From the NCBI RefSeq assembly GCF_004168625.1, contig NZ_SDWW01000045.1, positions 1-38,752 of the forward strand: 38,752 nt of DNA, written 5' to 3'. The notes below the pieces were generated by a model. That model saw only the letters and a program-made list of their open reading frames with translations, was not told the origin of the DNA and searched no databases. Source of the stretch: Pengzhenrongella frigida. GTDB lineage: Bacteria; Actinomycetota; Actinomycetes; Actinomycetales; Cellulomonadaceae. The position numbers and the translations under genes were made by a program. Positions within the stretch are counted from its first letter, which is position 1, and every line of letters begins with the position of its first letter. This document shows, in pieces, positions 1-9,331 of the stretch.

Positions 1-174
1 CCCCACCCGCGCCGCGACATCCGGCGCACCCGGCGCACCCGGCGGCAGCCCGCCAGGATCCGAACCACCCGCCTCCGGACCACCCGCCTCCGGACCACCC
101 CGCCACGACCTCGGACCACCACCGTTCTGACCTCCCGACGCACGCGCGTCCCCCGCTTCCGGTGCGCGCTTCAT
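1..174 (-). CDS. possible N-terminus of a Gly/Pro-rich protein, cut by the left edge
   Basis: An open frame starts at an ATG (172-174) and stays open to the window edge, giving 58 codons rich in Gly, Pro and Ala. A 15-bp unit encoding a GGPEA-type pentapeptide repeats about 2.5 times at 64-100. I see no good ribosome binding site. It lies on the same strand downstream of nadB, where actinobacteria often carry nadC, and its last visible residues (DVAARV) would not be out of place near a NadC N-terminus, but that is a guess. It could equally be non-coding GC-rich DNA. The stretch 175-262 shows nothing recognisable. Confidence 0.25.
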   Translation of the reverse strand, partial: MKRAPEAGDARASGGQNGGGPRSWRGGPEAGGPEAGGSDPGGLPPGAPGAPDVAARVG

Positions 175-262
175 TGCGCGGCACGGCGCGAACCGACGAG
201 CTCGCGGCGCGCCGAGGGGCCCAGCACGATGTCGCTGATCGCAATCAGCCGAGACAGTCCGG

Positions 263-326
263 GCACTCCGGCACTCCGGCACTCAGGCACTCCGGCACTC
301 CGGCACTCCGGCACTCCGGCACTCCG
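263..326. repeat. 8-bp tandem repeat, eight units
   Basis: Eight head-to-tail copies of GCACTCCG, with one variant (GCACTCAG, third unit), lie in the intergenic space just beyond the nadB terminator. The number of such short units often changes by slippage. No gene in this position is convincing, although frames through the array read as an artefactual repeat peptide. Confidence 0.9.
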
Positions 327-337
327 GCGTAGCCCAT

Positions 338-363
338 CCACGCACGAGGTGCCTCGTGCGTGG
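338..363 (-). terminator. perfect 12-bp hairpin downstream of nadB
   Basis: CCACGCACGAGG and its exact reverse complement flank a 2-nt spacer (the true loop will be slightly larger). It begins 6 bases past the nadB stop codon, so it probably terminates the PH-panC-panD-nadB operon. There is no clear U-tract, which is common for terminators in high-GC actinobacteria. Confidence 0.75.
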
Positions 364-368
364 TCTGC

Positions 369-2195
369 CTACTCGATCTCGGCGCGGCTGACTTCGAGCG
401 TGCCGTCCGGGGCGAGCCTCGCGACGAGGCGCACGCGCCAGGCGTCGTCGGGCAGGGGGAAGTCCGAACGGAAGTGCCCACCACGGCTCTCGGTCCGCGC
501 CAGCGCGGTCTCCGTCAGCACGGTCGCGACCTGGTGCACGTTGGTCGTCTCCCACTCCGCGACCTGGGGTGCCGCGACCACGCCGACGGCCAGGTGCGCG
601 TCGGTCCGGACCTTGCCCAGGTCAACAGCGGCGCGCAGCAGCCCGTCCGCCGACCGGACGACCCCCGGCCCGGCTGACGCCGCGCGCTGGATCCGCGAAC
701 GCGCGGCAGCAGCCACGAGCGCTCCCGGCCCCGGCCGATCGACCGGGTCACGCTGCGGGAGCTCGTCGGCAGCCACCCGGGTCGCGGCGTCACGAGCGGC
801 CCGGTAGGAGAACACCAGGCCCTCGAGCAGCGAGTTCGAGGCAAGCCGGTTCGCCCCGTGCACCCCGGTGCAGGCGACCTCGCCGGCGGCATAGAGGCCG
901 CGCAGGGTGGACCGGCCTGACAGGTCGGTGACCACCCCGCCGGAGTGGTAGTGCTGCGCCGGGGCCACCGGGACGAGGTCCGTGGTGAGGTCGATTCCGT
1001 GTTCGAGCAGCCGTTCGCAGATCGTCGGGAACCGCGCGCGGAGGAAGTCCGACCCGAGGTGCCGAGCGTCGAGGAGCACGTGGTCGGCTCCGGTGGCCTC
1101 CATCCGGCGCACCATGGCGTGCGCGACGACGTCTCGCGGAGCGAGCTCCGCCATCGGGTGCACGTCCGGCATGAAGCGCACCCCGTCGGTGTCGAGCAGC
1201 AGGGCACCCTCGCCGCGGACGGCCTCGGAGATGAGCGTCAGCTGCCCCCGCACCCCGGAGCCGAGCCACAGGACGGTCGGGTGGAACTGGACGAACTCGA
1301 TGTCGCCGATGGTCGCGCCGGCCCGGAGCGCGGCGGCGATGCCGTCGCCGGTGGCCTGCGCCGGGTTGGTCGACGAGCGGTACACCTGCCCGATCCCCCC
1401 GGTCGCCAGGATCACGGCCCGCCCGAGCGCTGCACCGACCCCGTCCCGCGAGCCCTCGCCGATCACGTGCAGCGTGACTCCGCAGGCCGGACCGGGACGG
1501 CCGTCGGGACCGGGCGCGGCGGTGAGCACATCGAGCACGAGCGCGTGCTCGATCACCTCGATCCCGGGGTCGGCACGCACCGCCTCGAGCTGGGCGACCA
1601 GGGCGCGCGAGACCTCGGCGCCGGTCGCGTCGCCGCCGGCGTGCACGATCCGGTCGGCGTGGTGCCCGCCCTCACGGGTGAGCGCGAGTCCCCCGGCGAC
1701 GTCGAGGTCGAAGTTGGTGCCGCGTGCGACCAGCTCGCGCACCCGCTCCGGGCCCTCGGTGACCAGGACTTCGACCGCCCGCGGGTCGCACAGTCCGGCC
1801 CCGGCCGTGAGGGTGTCAGCGAGGTGCGCGGCGGGCGAGTCCTCGGGATCCAGCGCGGCGGCGATGCCTCCCTGCGCCCACACGGTCGATCCCGACGCCA
1901 GCACGCCCTTGGTGACGAGCAGCACGCGCGGGACCCGGGTACGCAGCTCGAGCGCCGCCGTGAGCCCGGCGATCCCCGACCCGACGACGACGACGTCGGC
2001 CTGGGCGACCCAGCCTGCCAGCGGCGCAGCGAGCGTCGCAGCCATCCGGGGCATGCTCCCGGTGAGGCGAGGCAGCGTCGCGATGGGTGCGACGGTCGGT
2101 GGCGCGGTCGGTGGTGCGGTCGGTGACGCGGTCGGTGGTGCGGTGGCTGCGACGACCTGTGACGCGGTCGCGGGCATCCCCGCAACCGAGGTCAT
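369..2195 (-). CDS. nadB: L-aspartate oxidase
   Basis: This flavoenzyme oxidises L-aspartate to iminoaspartate, the first step of de novo NAD synthesis. Visible features are an N-terminal FAD dinucleotide motif (GSGIAG, residues about 72-77), the glycine-rich [10 protein letters not shown] segment, the [12 protein letters not shown] active-site region, [14 protein letters not shown], and the C-terminal [16 protein letters not shown] block near residue 440, all typical of NadB/succinate dehydrogenase flavoproteins. The start codon overlaps the panD stop in an ATGA, which supports this start. The protein then has about 65 residues before the FAD fold, made of Pro-Thr-Ala repeats (12-bp DNA repeats at 2092-2139), longer than usual for the family. 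A downstream Met51 is an alternative start. Last gene of the six-gene operon; aspartate is also the PanD substrate. Confidence 0.95.
   Translation of the reverse strand: MTSVAGMPATASQVVAATAPPTASPTAPPTAPPTVAPIATLPRLTGSMPRMAATLAAPLAGWVAQADVVVVGSGIAGLTAALELRTRVPRVLLVTKGVLASGSTVWAQGGIAAALDPEDSPAAHLADTLTAGAGLCDPRAVEVLVTEGPERVRELVARGTNFDLDVAGGLALTREGGHHADRIVHAGGDATGAEVSRALVAQLEAVRADPGIEVIEHALVLDVLTAAPGPDGRPGPACGVTLHVIGEGSRDGVGAALGRAVILATGGIGQVYRSSTNPAQATGDGIAAALRAGATIGDIEFVQFHPTVLWLGSGVRGQLTLISEAVRGEGALLLDTDGVRFMPDVHPMAELAPRDVVAHAMVRRMEATGADHVLLDARHLGSDFLRARFPTICERLLEHGIDLTTDLVPVAPAQHYHSGGVVTDLSGRSTLRGLYAAGEVACTGVHGANRLASNSLLEGLVFSYRAARDAATRVAADELPQRDPVDRPGPGALVAAAARSRIQRAASAGPGVVRSADGLLRAAVDLGKVRTDAHLAVGVVAAPQVAEWETTNVHQVATVLTETALARTESRGGHFRSDFPLPDDAWRVRLVARLAPDGTLEVSRAEIE
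2092..2139. repeat. 12-bp tandem repeat inside the nadB 5' end
   Basis: Four near-identical units of GCGGTCGGTGGT (plus-strand reading) encode the APPT/ASPT repeats in the N-terminal extension of NadB. The array lies before the conserved flavin domain, so changes in copy number would leave the enzyme core intact. Confidence 0.85.
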
Positions 2196-2644
2196 GCCCG
2201 AGATCCCTCGAATGACGTGCCGCTCGACTCGAGCCCGCCGTGCATCGTTCGGCCCTCTTCGGGCACCTGACCGGGGTCGCCGGACGACTCGACGATCCGG
2301 TTGTCCGCGTCCACGAACACGACCCGCGGACGGTAGGTCCGCGCCTCGGCGTCGTCGAGCGTGCCGTAGGCGATGAGGATGACGACGTCGCCGGGGTGCA
2401 CCAGGTGCGCGGCCGCGCCGTTGATGCAGATCTTCCCCGCCCCGGCCTCCCCCGGGATCACATAGGTGCTCAGCCGGGCTCCGTTCGTCACGTCGACGAT
2501 GTCCACCCGCTCCCCGGGCAGCAGATCCGCGGCGTCCAGCAGGTTGGCGTCGACCGTCACGGACCCGACGTAGTGCAGGTCTGCCTGGGTCACCGTCGCG
2601 CGGTGGATCTTGGCGGTCATCATCGTGCGTCGCAGTGACGTCAT
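2192..2644 (-). CDS. panD: aspartate 1-decarboxylase precursor
   Basis: PanD makes beta-alanine from L-aspartate for pantothenate synthesis. The 150-residue product carries the family core: [19 protein letters not shown] with the self-cleavage site Gly27-Ser28, where Ser28 becomes the pyruvoyl group. It also has [12 protein letters not shown] and the C-terminal YRPRVVFVD strand. The ATG at 2642-2644 overlaps the panC stop (ATGA), which decides the start over the longer upstream frame. The stop overlaps the nadB start in the same way. Translation is therefore probably coupled panC to panD to nadB. The C-terminal tail after the conserved strand is somewhat longer than in short PanD proteins. 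Confidence 0.96.
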   Translation of the reverse strand: MTSLRRTMMTAKIHRATVTQADLHYVGSVTVDANLLDAADLLPGERVDIVDVTNGARLSTYVIPGEAGAGKICINGAAAHLVHPGDVVILIAYGTLDDAEARTYRPRVVFVDADNRIVESSGDPGQVPEEGRTMHGGLESSGTSFEGSRA

Positions 2645-3600
2645 GCGTCGTTCTCCTCGTGCTCGCCCAACCACAGCGGGACGTTGTCGATGAGTCGGGT
2701 CACGCCGACCCGCGCGGCGACCGCGAGCACCGCGGCGCCCTGGTGCCCGGCGGGCACCTCCAGGGCGGTGCGGGGGTCGACGAGGGCCAGGTAGTCGAGC
2801 TCGACGTCCGCGCCGTCGAGCTCGCCGCGGGCCGCGGCCCGCACCGCGTCGGCGTCCGCGGCCGAGGCGTTCGTCGCCCGCTCGCCGGCGCCCAGCGCGC
2901 GGGACAGCACGAGCGCCCGCGCGCGCTCCGCGGGGGAAAGGAACGCGTTCCGCGACGACAACGCCAGCCCGTCGGTGTCACGCACGGTAGGCGCGGCGAC
3001 GATCTTCACCGGGACGTCGAGGTCGCACACCATCCGTTCGACCGCCATGACCTGCTGCGCATCCTTCTGTCCGAACACCGACACGTCGGGCCGGGTCAGG
3101 TGCATCAGCTTGAGCACCACCGTCAGGACGCCGTCGAGGTGTCCCGGGCGGGTGACCCCTTCGAGGATCTCGCCCAGCGGACCGGCCGTGACCCGGACGA
3201 CCGGATCGCCGTCGGGAAACATCACGTCGGGGGTGGGCGCGAACACGAGGTCGGCGCCGACGCTCGCGAGGAGGTCGAGATCGCCCTCGAGGTCGCGCGG
3301 GTAGCGCCCGAGGTCCTCCCCGACGCCGAACTGCAGCGGGTTGACGAAGATCGTCACGACCACCTGGTCGGCGAGCTCACGCGCTCGACGGACCAGCGAC
3401 AGGTGCCCCTGGTGCAGCGCCCCCATCGTCATGACGACCGCGCGCCCGTAGGTCTTCCCCGTCGCGACGGGTCGCGCGGCGAGGGCGGCGGCGAGTTCGG
3501 CCCGGGTGCGCACGAGCACGGGGCGTGGGTTCCCCGGTTCGTTCGGACCGCGCACGACGCGCGATGCCCTCGGTGCGACCAGCGGATCGGGCGGGGTCAT
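2641..3600 (-). CDS. panC: pantothenate synthetase
   Basis: PanC condenses D-pantoate and beta-alanine using ATP. The 319-residue product has the nucleotidyl-transferase HIGH-like motif ([13 protein letters not shown], residues about 57-69), [28 protein letters not shown] and the KMSKS-like SSRNAFL loop, all diagnostic of PanC. It overlaps the upstream DUF2520 gene (3597) and the downstream panD by 4 bp each. The first ~25 residues are unconserved Pro/Arg-rich sequence. Together with panD it completes the beta-alanine branch of CoA synthesis; panB is not in the window. Confidence 0.97.
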   Translation of the reverse strand: MTPPDPLVAPRASRVVRGPNEPGNPRPVLVRTRAELAAALAARPVATGKTYGRAVVMTMGALHQGHLSLVRRARELADQVVVTIFVNPLQFGVGEDLGRYPRDLEGDLDLLASVGADLVFAPTPDVMFPDGDPVVRVTAGPLGEILEGVTRPGHLDGVLTVVLKLMHLTRPDVSVFGQKDAQQVMAVERMVCDLDVPVKIVAAPTVRDTDGLALSSRNAFLSPAERARALVLSRALGAGERATNASAADADAVRAAARGELDGADVELDYLALVDPRTALEVPAGHQGAAVLAVAARVGVTRLIDNVPLWLGEHEENDA

Positions 3601-4577
3601 GCGGGGTCCTCCTGGGGACTGGGGGGTTCTGCGAGCGTGTCCAGCAGCTCTTGGGCCGCCGATTCACGCAGGCGCCCGGCGGCCAGCAGTCGCTGGGTGC
3701 CCGCGCGGGCCAGGTCACGGTAGGCCAGCGGGATGTCGAGTGCACCTTCGCGGGTCGCCAGCTCGGTCAGCACGGCCAGGTGGTCGCGAACCGTACCCAC
3801 GTCACCGCGCGCGACCGGACCGGTCATCGTGGCGATCGCGCCCTGCCCGGCCTGGTCGGCCCGCCCGGCCTCGGCGCGCAGCGCGCCGTCCAGCGCAGCG
3901 GTGAGCAGCGGTGCCAGCAGACGTCCCGGCTCGTCGACGCCGGCCGCCGCGAGGGCCTGCGCCGCCTGGGCGACGAGGACCACGAGGTGGTTCGCGCCAT
4001 GGGCGAGGGCCGCGTGGTAGAGCGGACGGTCGGCCTCCGCCAGCACGACGGGCTCGCCGCCGAGCTCGACCACGAGCGCCTGACCGATCGGCAGCACCGG
4101 CCCCGGACCCGTCACCGCGAAGCAGCAGCCCTCGAGCCGCACGAGGTCCAGGGAGGTGCCGGTGAACGTCATGGCGGGGTGGATCGCGAGCGGGATCGCG
4201 CCGGCGGCGCGGGCCGGCGCGAGCACGTCGGTGCCGTACCTCCCCGACGTGTGCACCACGATCTGCCCGGCCTGCCAGGCGCCGACCTCGGCGAGACCCG
4301 CAACCAGGGGGGCCAGGGCGTCGTCGGGCACCGTGAGCAGGACCAGCTCGGCGCGGCCGACGACGTCGGGCACCTCGAGGATCGGGACCCCGGGCAGCAG
4401 CGCGTCCACCCGGTCGCGCGACGCGTCGGAGATCCCGCTCACCGCCACGACCGGATGCCCGACGGCGCGCAGCGCGCTGCCGAGGACGGCGCCGACGCGC
4501 CCGGCGCCGACGATCCCGATCCCGAGCCGCCCGGGTCGCGACGGACCGTCACCGGAGGTCGCGCGCTGGTCGGTCAC
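3597..4577 (-). CDS. Rossmann-like and DUF2520 domain protein
   Basis: This 326-residue protein has an N-terminal NAD(P)-binding Rossmann fold ([20 protein letters not shown] at residues 24-29), followed by a helical C-terminal half with the motifs [10 protein letters not shown] and [12 protein letters not shown] typical of the Rossmann/DUF2520 family. The family resembles ketopantoate and hydroxyacid reductases and often sits just before panC in actinobacteria, so a redox step linked to pantothenate is possible but unproven. The GTG start (4575-4577) overlaps the upstream stop as GTGA. The frame continues further upstream, but only through sequence already used by the preceding gene. Confidence 0.88.
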   Translation of the reverse strand: MTDQRATSGDGPSRPGRLGIGIVGAGRVGAVLGSALRAVGHPVVAVSGISDASRDRVDALLPGVPILEVPDVVGRAELVLLTVPDDALAPLVAGLAEVGAWQAGQIVVHTSGRYGTDVLAPARAAGAIPLAIHPAMTFTGTSLDLVRLEGCCFAVTGPGPVLPIGQALVVELGGEPVVLAEADRPLYHAALAHGANHLVVLVAQAAQALAAAGVDEPGRLLAPLLTAALDGALRAEAGRADQAGQGAIATMTGPVARGDVGTVRDHLAVLTELATREGALDIPLAYRDLARAGTQRLLAAGRLRESAAQELLDTLAEPPSPQEDPA

Positions 4578-6028
4578 GAGTCGCCCGTCGGGCTCATCCA
4601 GAGCTCGGGGCCGGCGCTGGCACGCGCCGTACGGGCACGCGCGGCCTGCTCGGTCATGAGCTCGCCGGCGACCGACGCGAGCAGGTGCGGCACGCGCGGG
4701 CTGACGGGCCCGGGGGTCGAGTGCACCACGAGCGACGCGACGCCGAGCTTGCGCTGGACCGGCCCCTGCTCGAGCGACAACGACTGGGTGCGCTCGTGCG
4801 GCACGATCACGAGCCGGTGGATGAGCCAGCCGCTGCGGATCAGCAGGGCACGGTCCGTGACGACGTACCCGGTGCGGCGCCACCCGAAGGGGTCCAACCA
4901 GCGCGCCTGGCGGGGCATCGTCGTGAATCCACCCTCGTCGCCGCTGCCGTCCAAGGCCGAGGTGAGCAGGGCGCGCGGGTCGACGACCCCGAGGTCGGGC
5001 AGGACGAGCCAGATGGCCACGAGCGCCTGGTCGCGATCACCGACCGGGAGCAGCACGTTCTCGGTCGACTGAGCATCGACGCCGCTGTAGCCGGCCACGT
5101 TGATCTCGACGCGCCACCACCCCGGCCCGCGCCACAGCGGCCCCTGGGTCAGCCGCAGCGCCTGCACCCGGCCCGGGGGCACGGTCTGCGAGCGCGACTC
5201 GAGCAGCCCGTGCCGCAGACCGATCCCGTCGGGGGAGATGGCGGCCCGGAAGTTGAACTCGCGCGAGAAGCGGCCCCAGTAGAACGCGACGAACCCGAAC
5301 ATCGCCGGAACCATCACGAAGATGGTGCCGAACTCCCCCGACCACACGACCGCGGTGATCAGGCCGATCACGCCGAGCACCAGGAAGATGGTCGCGCCGG
5401 ACCGCGCCATGCCGGCCACGAGCCGCGCCGGGGGGACCTCGAGGACGGGCTGTTCGGGCACCGGCGGGGGCACGACGGCGCCTTCTACCCGCCGGACGCC
5501 CGCGGCGCGGGCAAGCAGCTCGGTGCGCAGCACTCCGGCGTCGTCCTCGTTGAGGAAGGCCAACGAGACGCCCGACCCGGTGCCGCCGGCGACCTCGAGC
5601 TTGAGCTCCGCGAGGCCCAGGATCCGCGCGAGCACGGGCTGGACGACGTCGACGGCCTGGAGCCGGTCGAGGCGCGCCTTGCGCTGCTGCCGGAACAGCA
5701 CGCCGCTGTGGAGGTAGACCGCCTCGTCGTCGATCGCGAAGCGCGTCATCCGCCACGCGATGGCGGCATAGCCGAACCCGACGACCGCGCCGGCGACGAT
5801 GACCCCCACCGCGATCAGCCAGGTGCGTCCGTGAAGCAGCTGACCGGCCTCGGAGAGGTTGTTGCCGAACTGCTGCGCGGCGATCACGAGCATGACCGCG
5901 AGCACCTTCCAGCCCTTCACCGCGGGCGTCACCGGGTGCATCCGGCGCCAGGTGAGGTCGGCGGGGACGACGACGGCGGACGCCTCGGCCTCGTCGGGCG
6001 TGGGGGAGCTCGCGAGCGGTTCGCTCAC
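4574..6028 (-). CDS. multi-pass membrane protein with bacterial PH (bPH2/DUF304) repeats, YdbT-like
   Basis: The 484-residue protein starts with two hydrophobic helices (residues about 35-60 and 70-95). A first bPH2 module follows (YLHSGVLFRQQRKARLDRLQ, LGLAELKLEVAGG), then two more membrane helices and two further PH-like modules, one with the signature VTDRALLIRSGWLIHR and VPHERTQSLSLEQGP. This is the layout of Bacillus YdbT, which works with YdbS, the product of the gene directly upstream. The GTG start overlaps that gene's stop (GTGA). In Bacillus these proteins are linked to export of or resistance to antimicrobial peptides; that role here is only by analogy. Confidence 0.88.
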   Translation of the reverse strand: MSEPLASSPTPDEAEASAVVVPADLTWRRMHPVTPAVKGWKVLAVMLVIAAQQFGNNLSEAGQLLHGRTWLIAVGVIVAGAVVGFGYAAIAWRMTRFAIDDEAVYLHSGVLFRQQRKARLDRLQAVDVVQPVLARILGLAELKLEVAGGTGSGVSLAFLNEDDAGVLRTELLARAAGVRRVEGAVVPPPVPEQPVLEVPPARLVAGMARSGATIFLVLGVIGLITAVVWSGEFGTIFVMVPAMFGFVAFYWGRFSREFNFRAAISPDGIGLRHGLLESRSQTVPPGRVQALRLTQGPLWRGPGWWRVEINVAGYSGVDAQSTENVLLPVGDRDQALVAIWLVLPDLGVVDPRALLTSALDGSGDEGGFTTMPRQARWLDPFGWRRTGYVVTDRALLIRSGWLIHRLVIVPHERTQSLSLEQGPVQRKLGVASLVVHSTPGPVSPRVPHLLASVAGELMTEQAARARTARASAGPELWMSPTGDS

Positions 6029-6528
6029 AACCCCGCCAGCCGCGCCTCGCCGCGCGACGCCAGCTTGTCGCGCAGGCGGGTCGCCTCGACCGGCGTCAGG
6101 CCGTCGATCGCGGCGTCGGAGCTCGGGGAGGCGGTGTGCAGCTGGACCGACGCGATGCCGAACGCACGCGCGAGCGGACCGGCCTGCACGTCCACGTACT
6201 GCATGCGTCCGTACGGGACCACGACCATCGAGCGGAACATGATGCCCTTACGGATGAGCAGGTCGTCCGCGCGTTCCGCGTACCCGACCGCGCGCACCTG
6301 ACGCGGGATCAGCCAGGCCGCCCACAGCCCGAGCGCGACGAACACCCCCGGGATCACCCAGAGCCAGACGATCCCGCTCAGGAGCGCCGCAACGGCCCCT
6401 CCGACGGCGGGAACGCCGACGACGATCGCCGTCATCGACAGCCGCGCGGACGCCAGCTTGCGCGAGACCGGGGCCCAGTTCACATCCGGCGGGTCGAACG
6501 GACCTGCCGGAACCACGTGCGATGTCAT
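6025..6528 (-). CDS. small membrane protein with bacterial PH domain, YdbS-like
   Basis: A 167-residue protein with two adjacent transmembrane helices (about residues 30-75) and one bPH2/DUF304 module (LLIRKGIMFRSMVVVPYGRM, then LARAFGIASVQLHTAS). The ATG at 6526-6528 is preceded by GGAAGGA with a 7-nt spacer, which supports this start over a longer frame. It is the first gene of the operon that runs to nadB and is the usual partner of the larger multi-PH protein that follows. Confidence 0.88.
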   Translation of the reverse strand: MTSHVVPAGPFDPPDVNWAPVSRKLASARLSMTAIVVGVPAVGGAVAALLSGIVWLWVIPGVFVALGLWAAWLIPRQVRAVGYAERADDLLIRKGIMFRSMVVVPYGRMQYVDVQAGPLARAFGIASVQLHTASPSSDAAIDGLTPVEATRLRDKLASRGEARLAGL

Positions 6529-6547
6529 ACCTGCATCCTTCCATCGC

Positions 6548-6570
6548 CGACGCCCGGCTCGGGCCCGTCG
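6548..6570 (-). terminator. possible hairpin after the DUF3180 gene
   Basis: CGACG-CCCG and CGGG-(cc)-CGTCG can pair around a 3-nt loop, with a two-base bulge. It lies between the folate cluster (ending at 6614) and the PH operon start (6528). It is weaker than the other hairpins in this window and overlaps the leader of the next operon. Confidence 0.35.
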
Positions 6571-6613
6571 TGGCATCCGACCTGCGCCGCGACGCCCGAC
6601 GGCGGCCGTGTGC

Positions 6614-7102
6614 TCAGGCGGCGGCAGGGTCGGCCGAGTCGCGCCCGGTGCGCTCGGTCGGCTTGTCCTGCGGTGGGACCCGGCAGAACCACTCCACGAT
6701 CAGTCCGACGACGGCGAGCAGCACCGCTCCTGCCACGGCGAGCCCGGCGCTGATCGCGCGCGCGCGGCGCGAGGCGATGTCCAGGTCGCCGACGACGAGC
6801 AGCACCTGGGCCGCATACCACCCGGCGAGCAGCGAGCCGGTGTACGACGACGCCTTGGCGAGCACCGCCGTGCGAGCCGCCCGGAGGGGGTCGAGGTCCG
6901 GCCGCCTGCCGCGCAGGAACTGCCGGACGGCCCAGCCCATCGTGAACACGATCACCGAGATCACGAGGAGAACGGCGACGACGAGCCACGGCACGGGCGG
7001 CAGCGTGACGCCCTGCCCCTCGAGCACGCGGAGCAGGAGCCACGCGAGCAGCCCGGTGACTCCGGTCAGCAGCAGCAGGTTCTGCCAGCGGGTGCGCTGC
7101 AT
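6614..7102 (-). CDS. DUF3180 membrane protein
   Basis: A 162-residue protein with four predicted membrane helices in two hairpins (about residues 8-27, 36-58, 90-108, 120-142) and a short polar C-terminus. Size, topology and position directly after folK match the actinobacterial DUF3180 family, whose function is not known. Its ATG overlaps the folB/folK stop by one base (TGATG), so it is translationally coupled to the folate genes. Confidence 0.85.
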   Translation of the reverse strand: MQRTRWQNLLLLTGVTGLLAWLLLRVLEGQGVTLPPVPWLVVAVLLVISVIVFTMGWAVRQFLRGRRPDLDPLRAARTAVLAKASSYTGSLLAGWYAAQVLLVVGDLDIASRRARAISAGLAVAGAVLLAVVGLIVEWFCRVPPQDKPTERTGRDSADPAAA

Positions 7103-9273
7103 CAGAGCTGTCGGTCGTCTGGGACCGGCTCGGAGGTCGGGCTCGGAGGCTCCGGGAGCCAGGCGAAGGGCGGCAGGGCATGGGCGCCCGACGCCGTCGC
7201 GGGCGGCTCGGCGTCCGAGGTCGACGGGACCGCCGCCGCGAGGGCCGCGGCTCGCGCGGCGGCAGCACGCTCGGCGGCCGCCAGGACGAACGCCGCCCGC
7301 TCGACCGTGGCCCGCTCGGGATCGGCGGCTGCGCGCTCGACGGCGTCAGGGCTGGCCGCGTCGGCCTCGTCCGGCTCGGCGGCGTCGACCTTGGCGGCGT
7401 CCGGCTCGGCGTCGGCAGCGTCGTTCGGCTCGGCGTCGTCCGGCTCGGCGTTGTCCGGCTCGGCGTCGTAAGGCTCGGCGTCGTTCGCGTCGTTCGCGTC
7501 AGGGTCGTTCGGCTCGGCGTCGTTCGGCTCGGAGACCTGCCCCACGATCTCGTCGTCAGGTCGCACCGTCGGCTCGACCGTCGGGAACGCTGTCCCGTCG
7601 AGGGTCGCGACGGCGTCCAGATCAGGCTCATCGGCGGTGTCGTCGGCCCAATCGACAGTCGGCTCGGGCTCGACTGCGACCCACTCGGCCACCACTGCGG
7701 CCTGCTCGGGCGCGTCGTCGGCCAGGGGGGCCTCGTCGATGTCCGCCTCGGCCTCGTCGACGTCGAGCCCCTCCGCAGCGGGCGCAGGCGCAGGCGCCGG
7801 CGCGGGCGACGTGATCGGCGGGGCCGTCAGCCAATCGAGCGCGAGCCAGCGGATGCCGCCGCGGTCGGGCGCCGTCGCGGCGAGCGCACCCACCGGGCCA
7901 CCGCCCAACCCGGGCAGAACGGCGTCGGGCGCGATCTGAGCCCAGGGCTGCAGGACGAAGGCGCGCTGATGGGCCCGCGGGTGCGGCAGCTCGAGGTCGT
8001 CGGTCACCGCGAGCGTCGTGCCGTAGACGATCAGGTCGATGTCGAGCGTGCGCGGGCCCCACCGCTCGTTGCGCTGACGTCCGTGCGCGTCCTCGACCGC
8101 CTGGGTCGCGCGGAGCAGGGCGCGGGGCGCGAGCGTGGTCCGCGCGATCACGACCGCGTTGAGGTAGTCGGGCTGCTCCGGGCCACCGACGGAGGCGGTC
8201 CGGGCCAGCGGCGAGACCGTCAGAACCTCGAGGCCGTCGACCTCGCCCAGGGCGACGACCGCCGCCCGCAGGGTGTCCTGCGGTGCTCCGACGTTCGACC
8301 CCAGGGCGAGCACGACCTCGACGGGTCCCGGCGGCGCCAGTTCGAGCCTCTCCCGCTCCGCGCGGTCGCGCTCGAGCCGGTTGCGCTCATGCCGGTCGTG
8401 CTCCTGCCGCTCGTGCTCGAGGCTCTCGAACTCGCTGAACGGGGACTCGTCAGCCACCTCCACGAGCGGTACTACCGAGTGCGACGCGGCAGCCGCGGGC
8501 GGAGCGACAGCCGCAGCGGGAACGGCGGCTGCAGGGGGAACGGCGGCCGCAGCCGGAACCGCAGCCGCGACGGCCGCGGCGAAGGCCTCGACGGCGAACG
8601 CGGCGCTGGCCGCGTCCGACACGGGCTCGGAGACGAGCCGCGGCTTCTCCTGGCCGTGGCCGTTGCCCGACAGCTCGGCGGCACCGTGCGCGTCCGCGTC
8701 CACGGTCGCCGGCGCGGGGCCGGCCGCCGGCTCGAAGGCGAGCGTCGCGAACGGCGTCGACTCCGGCGCACCCAGGTCGAACCCGGCCGGGCTCGACCCG
8801 AGGGACGCCGCCGCCGGCGCCTCGTCGGCGTGCGCGAACCGGGGCTCCGCCGCAGGCAGCTTGTGGTGATCGCGGCGGATGGTCACGACGATGTCGTCGA
8901 ACGGGACCGTGACCGGCGCCTGGGGCTTGTGCAGCGAGACGTCGACGACGGCGACAGCCGGGTACGCGAGCGCGACGGCCGCGATCCGCTCGGCGACCGT
9001 CTCGATGAGGTTGACGGGATCACCCGACAGGACCGCGGCCACCTCCGTCGCGAGCAGTCCGTAGTTCACGGTCAGGGAGAGGTCGTCGGTCGCGGCGGCG
9101 CGGCGCGTGTCGAGGTAGACGACGACGTCGGCCCGGAACACCTGGCCGTCGCGGCGCTCGTGGTCGAACACGCCGTGGTAGCCCGTGGCGGAGATGCCGA
9201 CGAGGGCGATCTGGTCGTACGGATGGCCGGAACCGTCGAGGACGGGGCCGACACCGCCGGGCTGCGTGGTCAT
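7102..9273 (-). CDS. folB/folK: bifunctional dihydroneopterin aldolase / HPPK (FolB-FolK fusion) with acidic tail
   Basis: Residues 1 to about 135 form a FolB aldolase domain (GISATGYHGVFDHERRDGQ; NLIETVAERIA; VSLHKPQAPV). A ~180-residue Ala/Pro linker follows and ends in a highly charged Glu/Arg/His helix. Residues about 316-481 are 6-hydroxymethyl-7,8-dihydropterin pyrophosphokinase (VLALGSNVG, RNERWGPRTLDIDLIVYG, LPHPRAHQRAFVLQPW). The last ~240 residues are low complexity, with Asp-Ala-Glu-Pro repeats and then an Ala/Arg/Glu helix. Both enzymes act in sequence in tetrahydrofolate synthesis, between FolE and FolP. The ATG at 9271-9273 is preceded by AAGGG. The fusion is known in actinobacteria, but this length is well above a plain FolB-FolK fusion (about 300-400 residues). 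Confidence 0.93.
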   Translation of the reverse strand: MTTQPGGVGPVLDGSGHPYDQIALVGISATGYHGVFDHERRDGQVFRADVVVYLDTRRAAATDDLSLTVNYGLLATEVAAVLSGDPVNLIETVAERIAAVALAYPAVAVVDVSLHKPQAPVTVPFDDIVVTIRRDHHKLPAAEPRFAHADEAPAAASLGSSPAGFDLGAPESTPFATLAFEPAAGPAPATVDADAHGAAELSGNGHGQEKPRLVSEPVSDAASAAFAVEAFAAAVAAAVPAAAAVPPAAAVPAAAVAPPAAAASHSVVPLVEVADESPFSEFESLEHERQEHDRHERNRLERDRAERERLELAPPGPVEVVLALGSNVGAPQDTLRAAVVALGEVDGLEVLTVSPLARTASVGGPEQPDYLNAVVIARTTLAPRALLRATQAVEDAHGRQRNERWGPRTLDIDLIVYGTTLAVTDDLELPHPRAHQRAFVLQPWAQIAPDAVLPGLGGGPVGALAATAPDRGGIRWLALDWLTAPPITSPAPAPAPAPAAEGLDVDEAEADIDEAPLADDAPEQAAVVAEWVAVEPEPTVDWADDTADEPDLDAVATLDGTAFPTVEPTVRPDDEIVGQVSEPNDAEPNDPDANDANDAEPYDAEPDNAEPDDAEPNDAADAEPDAAKVDAAEPDEADAASPDAVERAAADPERATVERAAFVLAAAERAAAARAAALAAAVPSTSDAEPPATASGAHALPPFAWLPEPPSPTSEPVPDDRQL
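7381..7530. repeat. imperfect short tandem repeats coding the acidic tail of FolB/K
   Basis: About 150 bp is built from a GGCTCGGCGTCG-type unit (plus-strand reading), with variants containing GTTCG, GTCCG or GTAAG. It encodes alternating Ala-Glu-Pro-Asp/Asn-Asp residues on the minus strand. The array sits after the HPPK domain. Confidence 0.75.
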
Positions 9274-9331
9274 GTCGTGGTGCCCTTCATCGGTGTTCGA
9301 AGATCGTTCCGGCTTCGGTGGGTGAGCACGC

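Noticed and set aside
263-326. CRISPR array
   Set aside because: The units are 8 bp with no spacers; this is a simple tandem repeat. No cas genes are seen.
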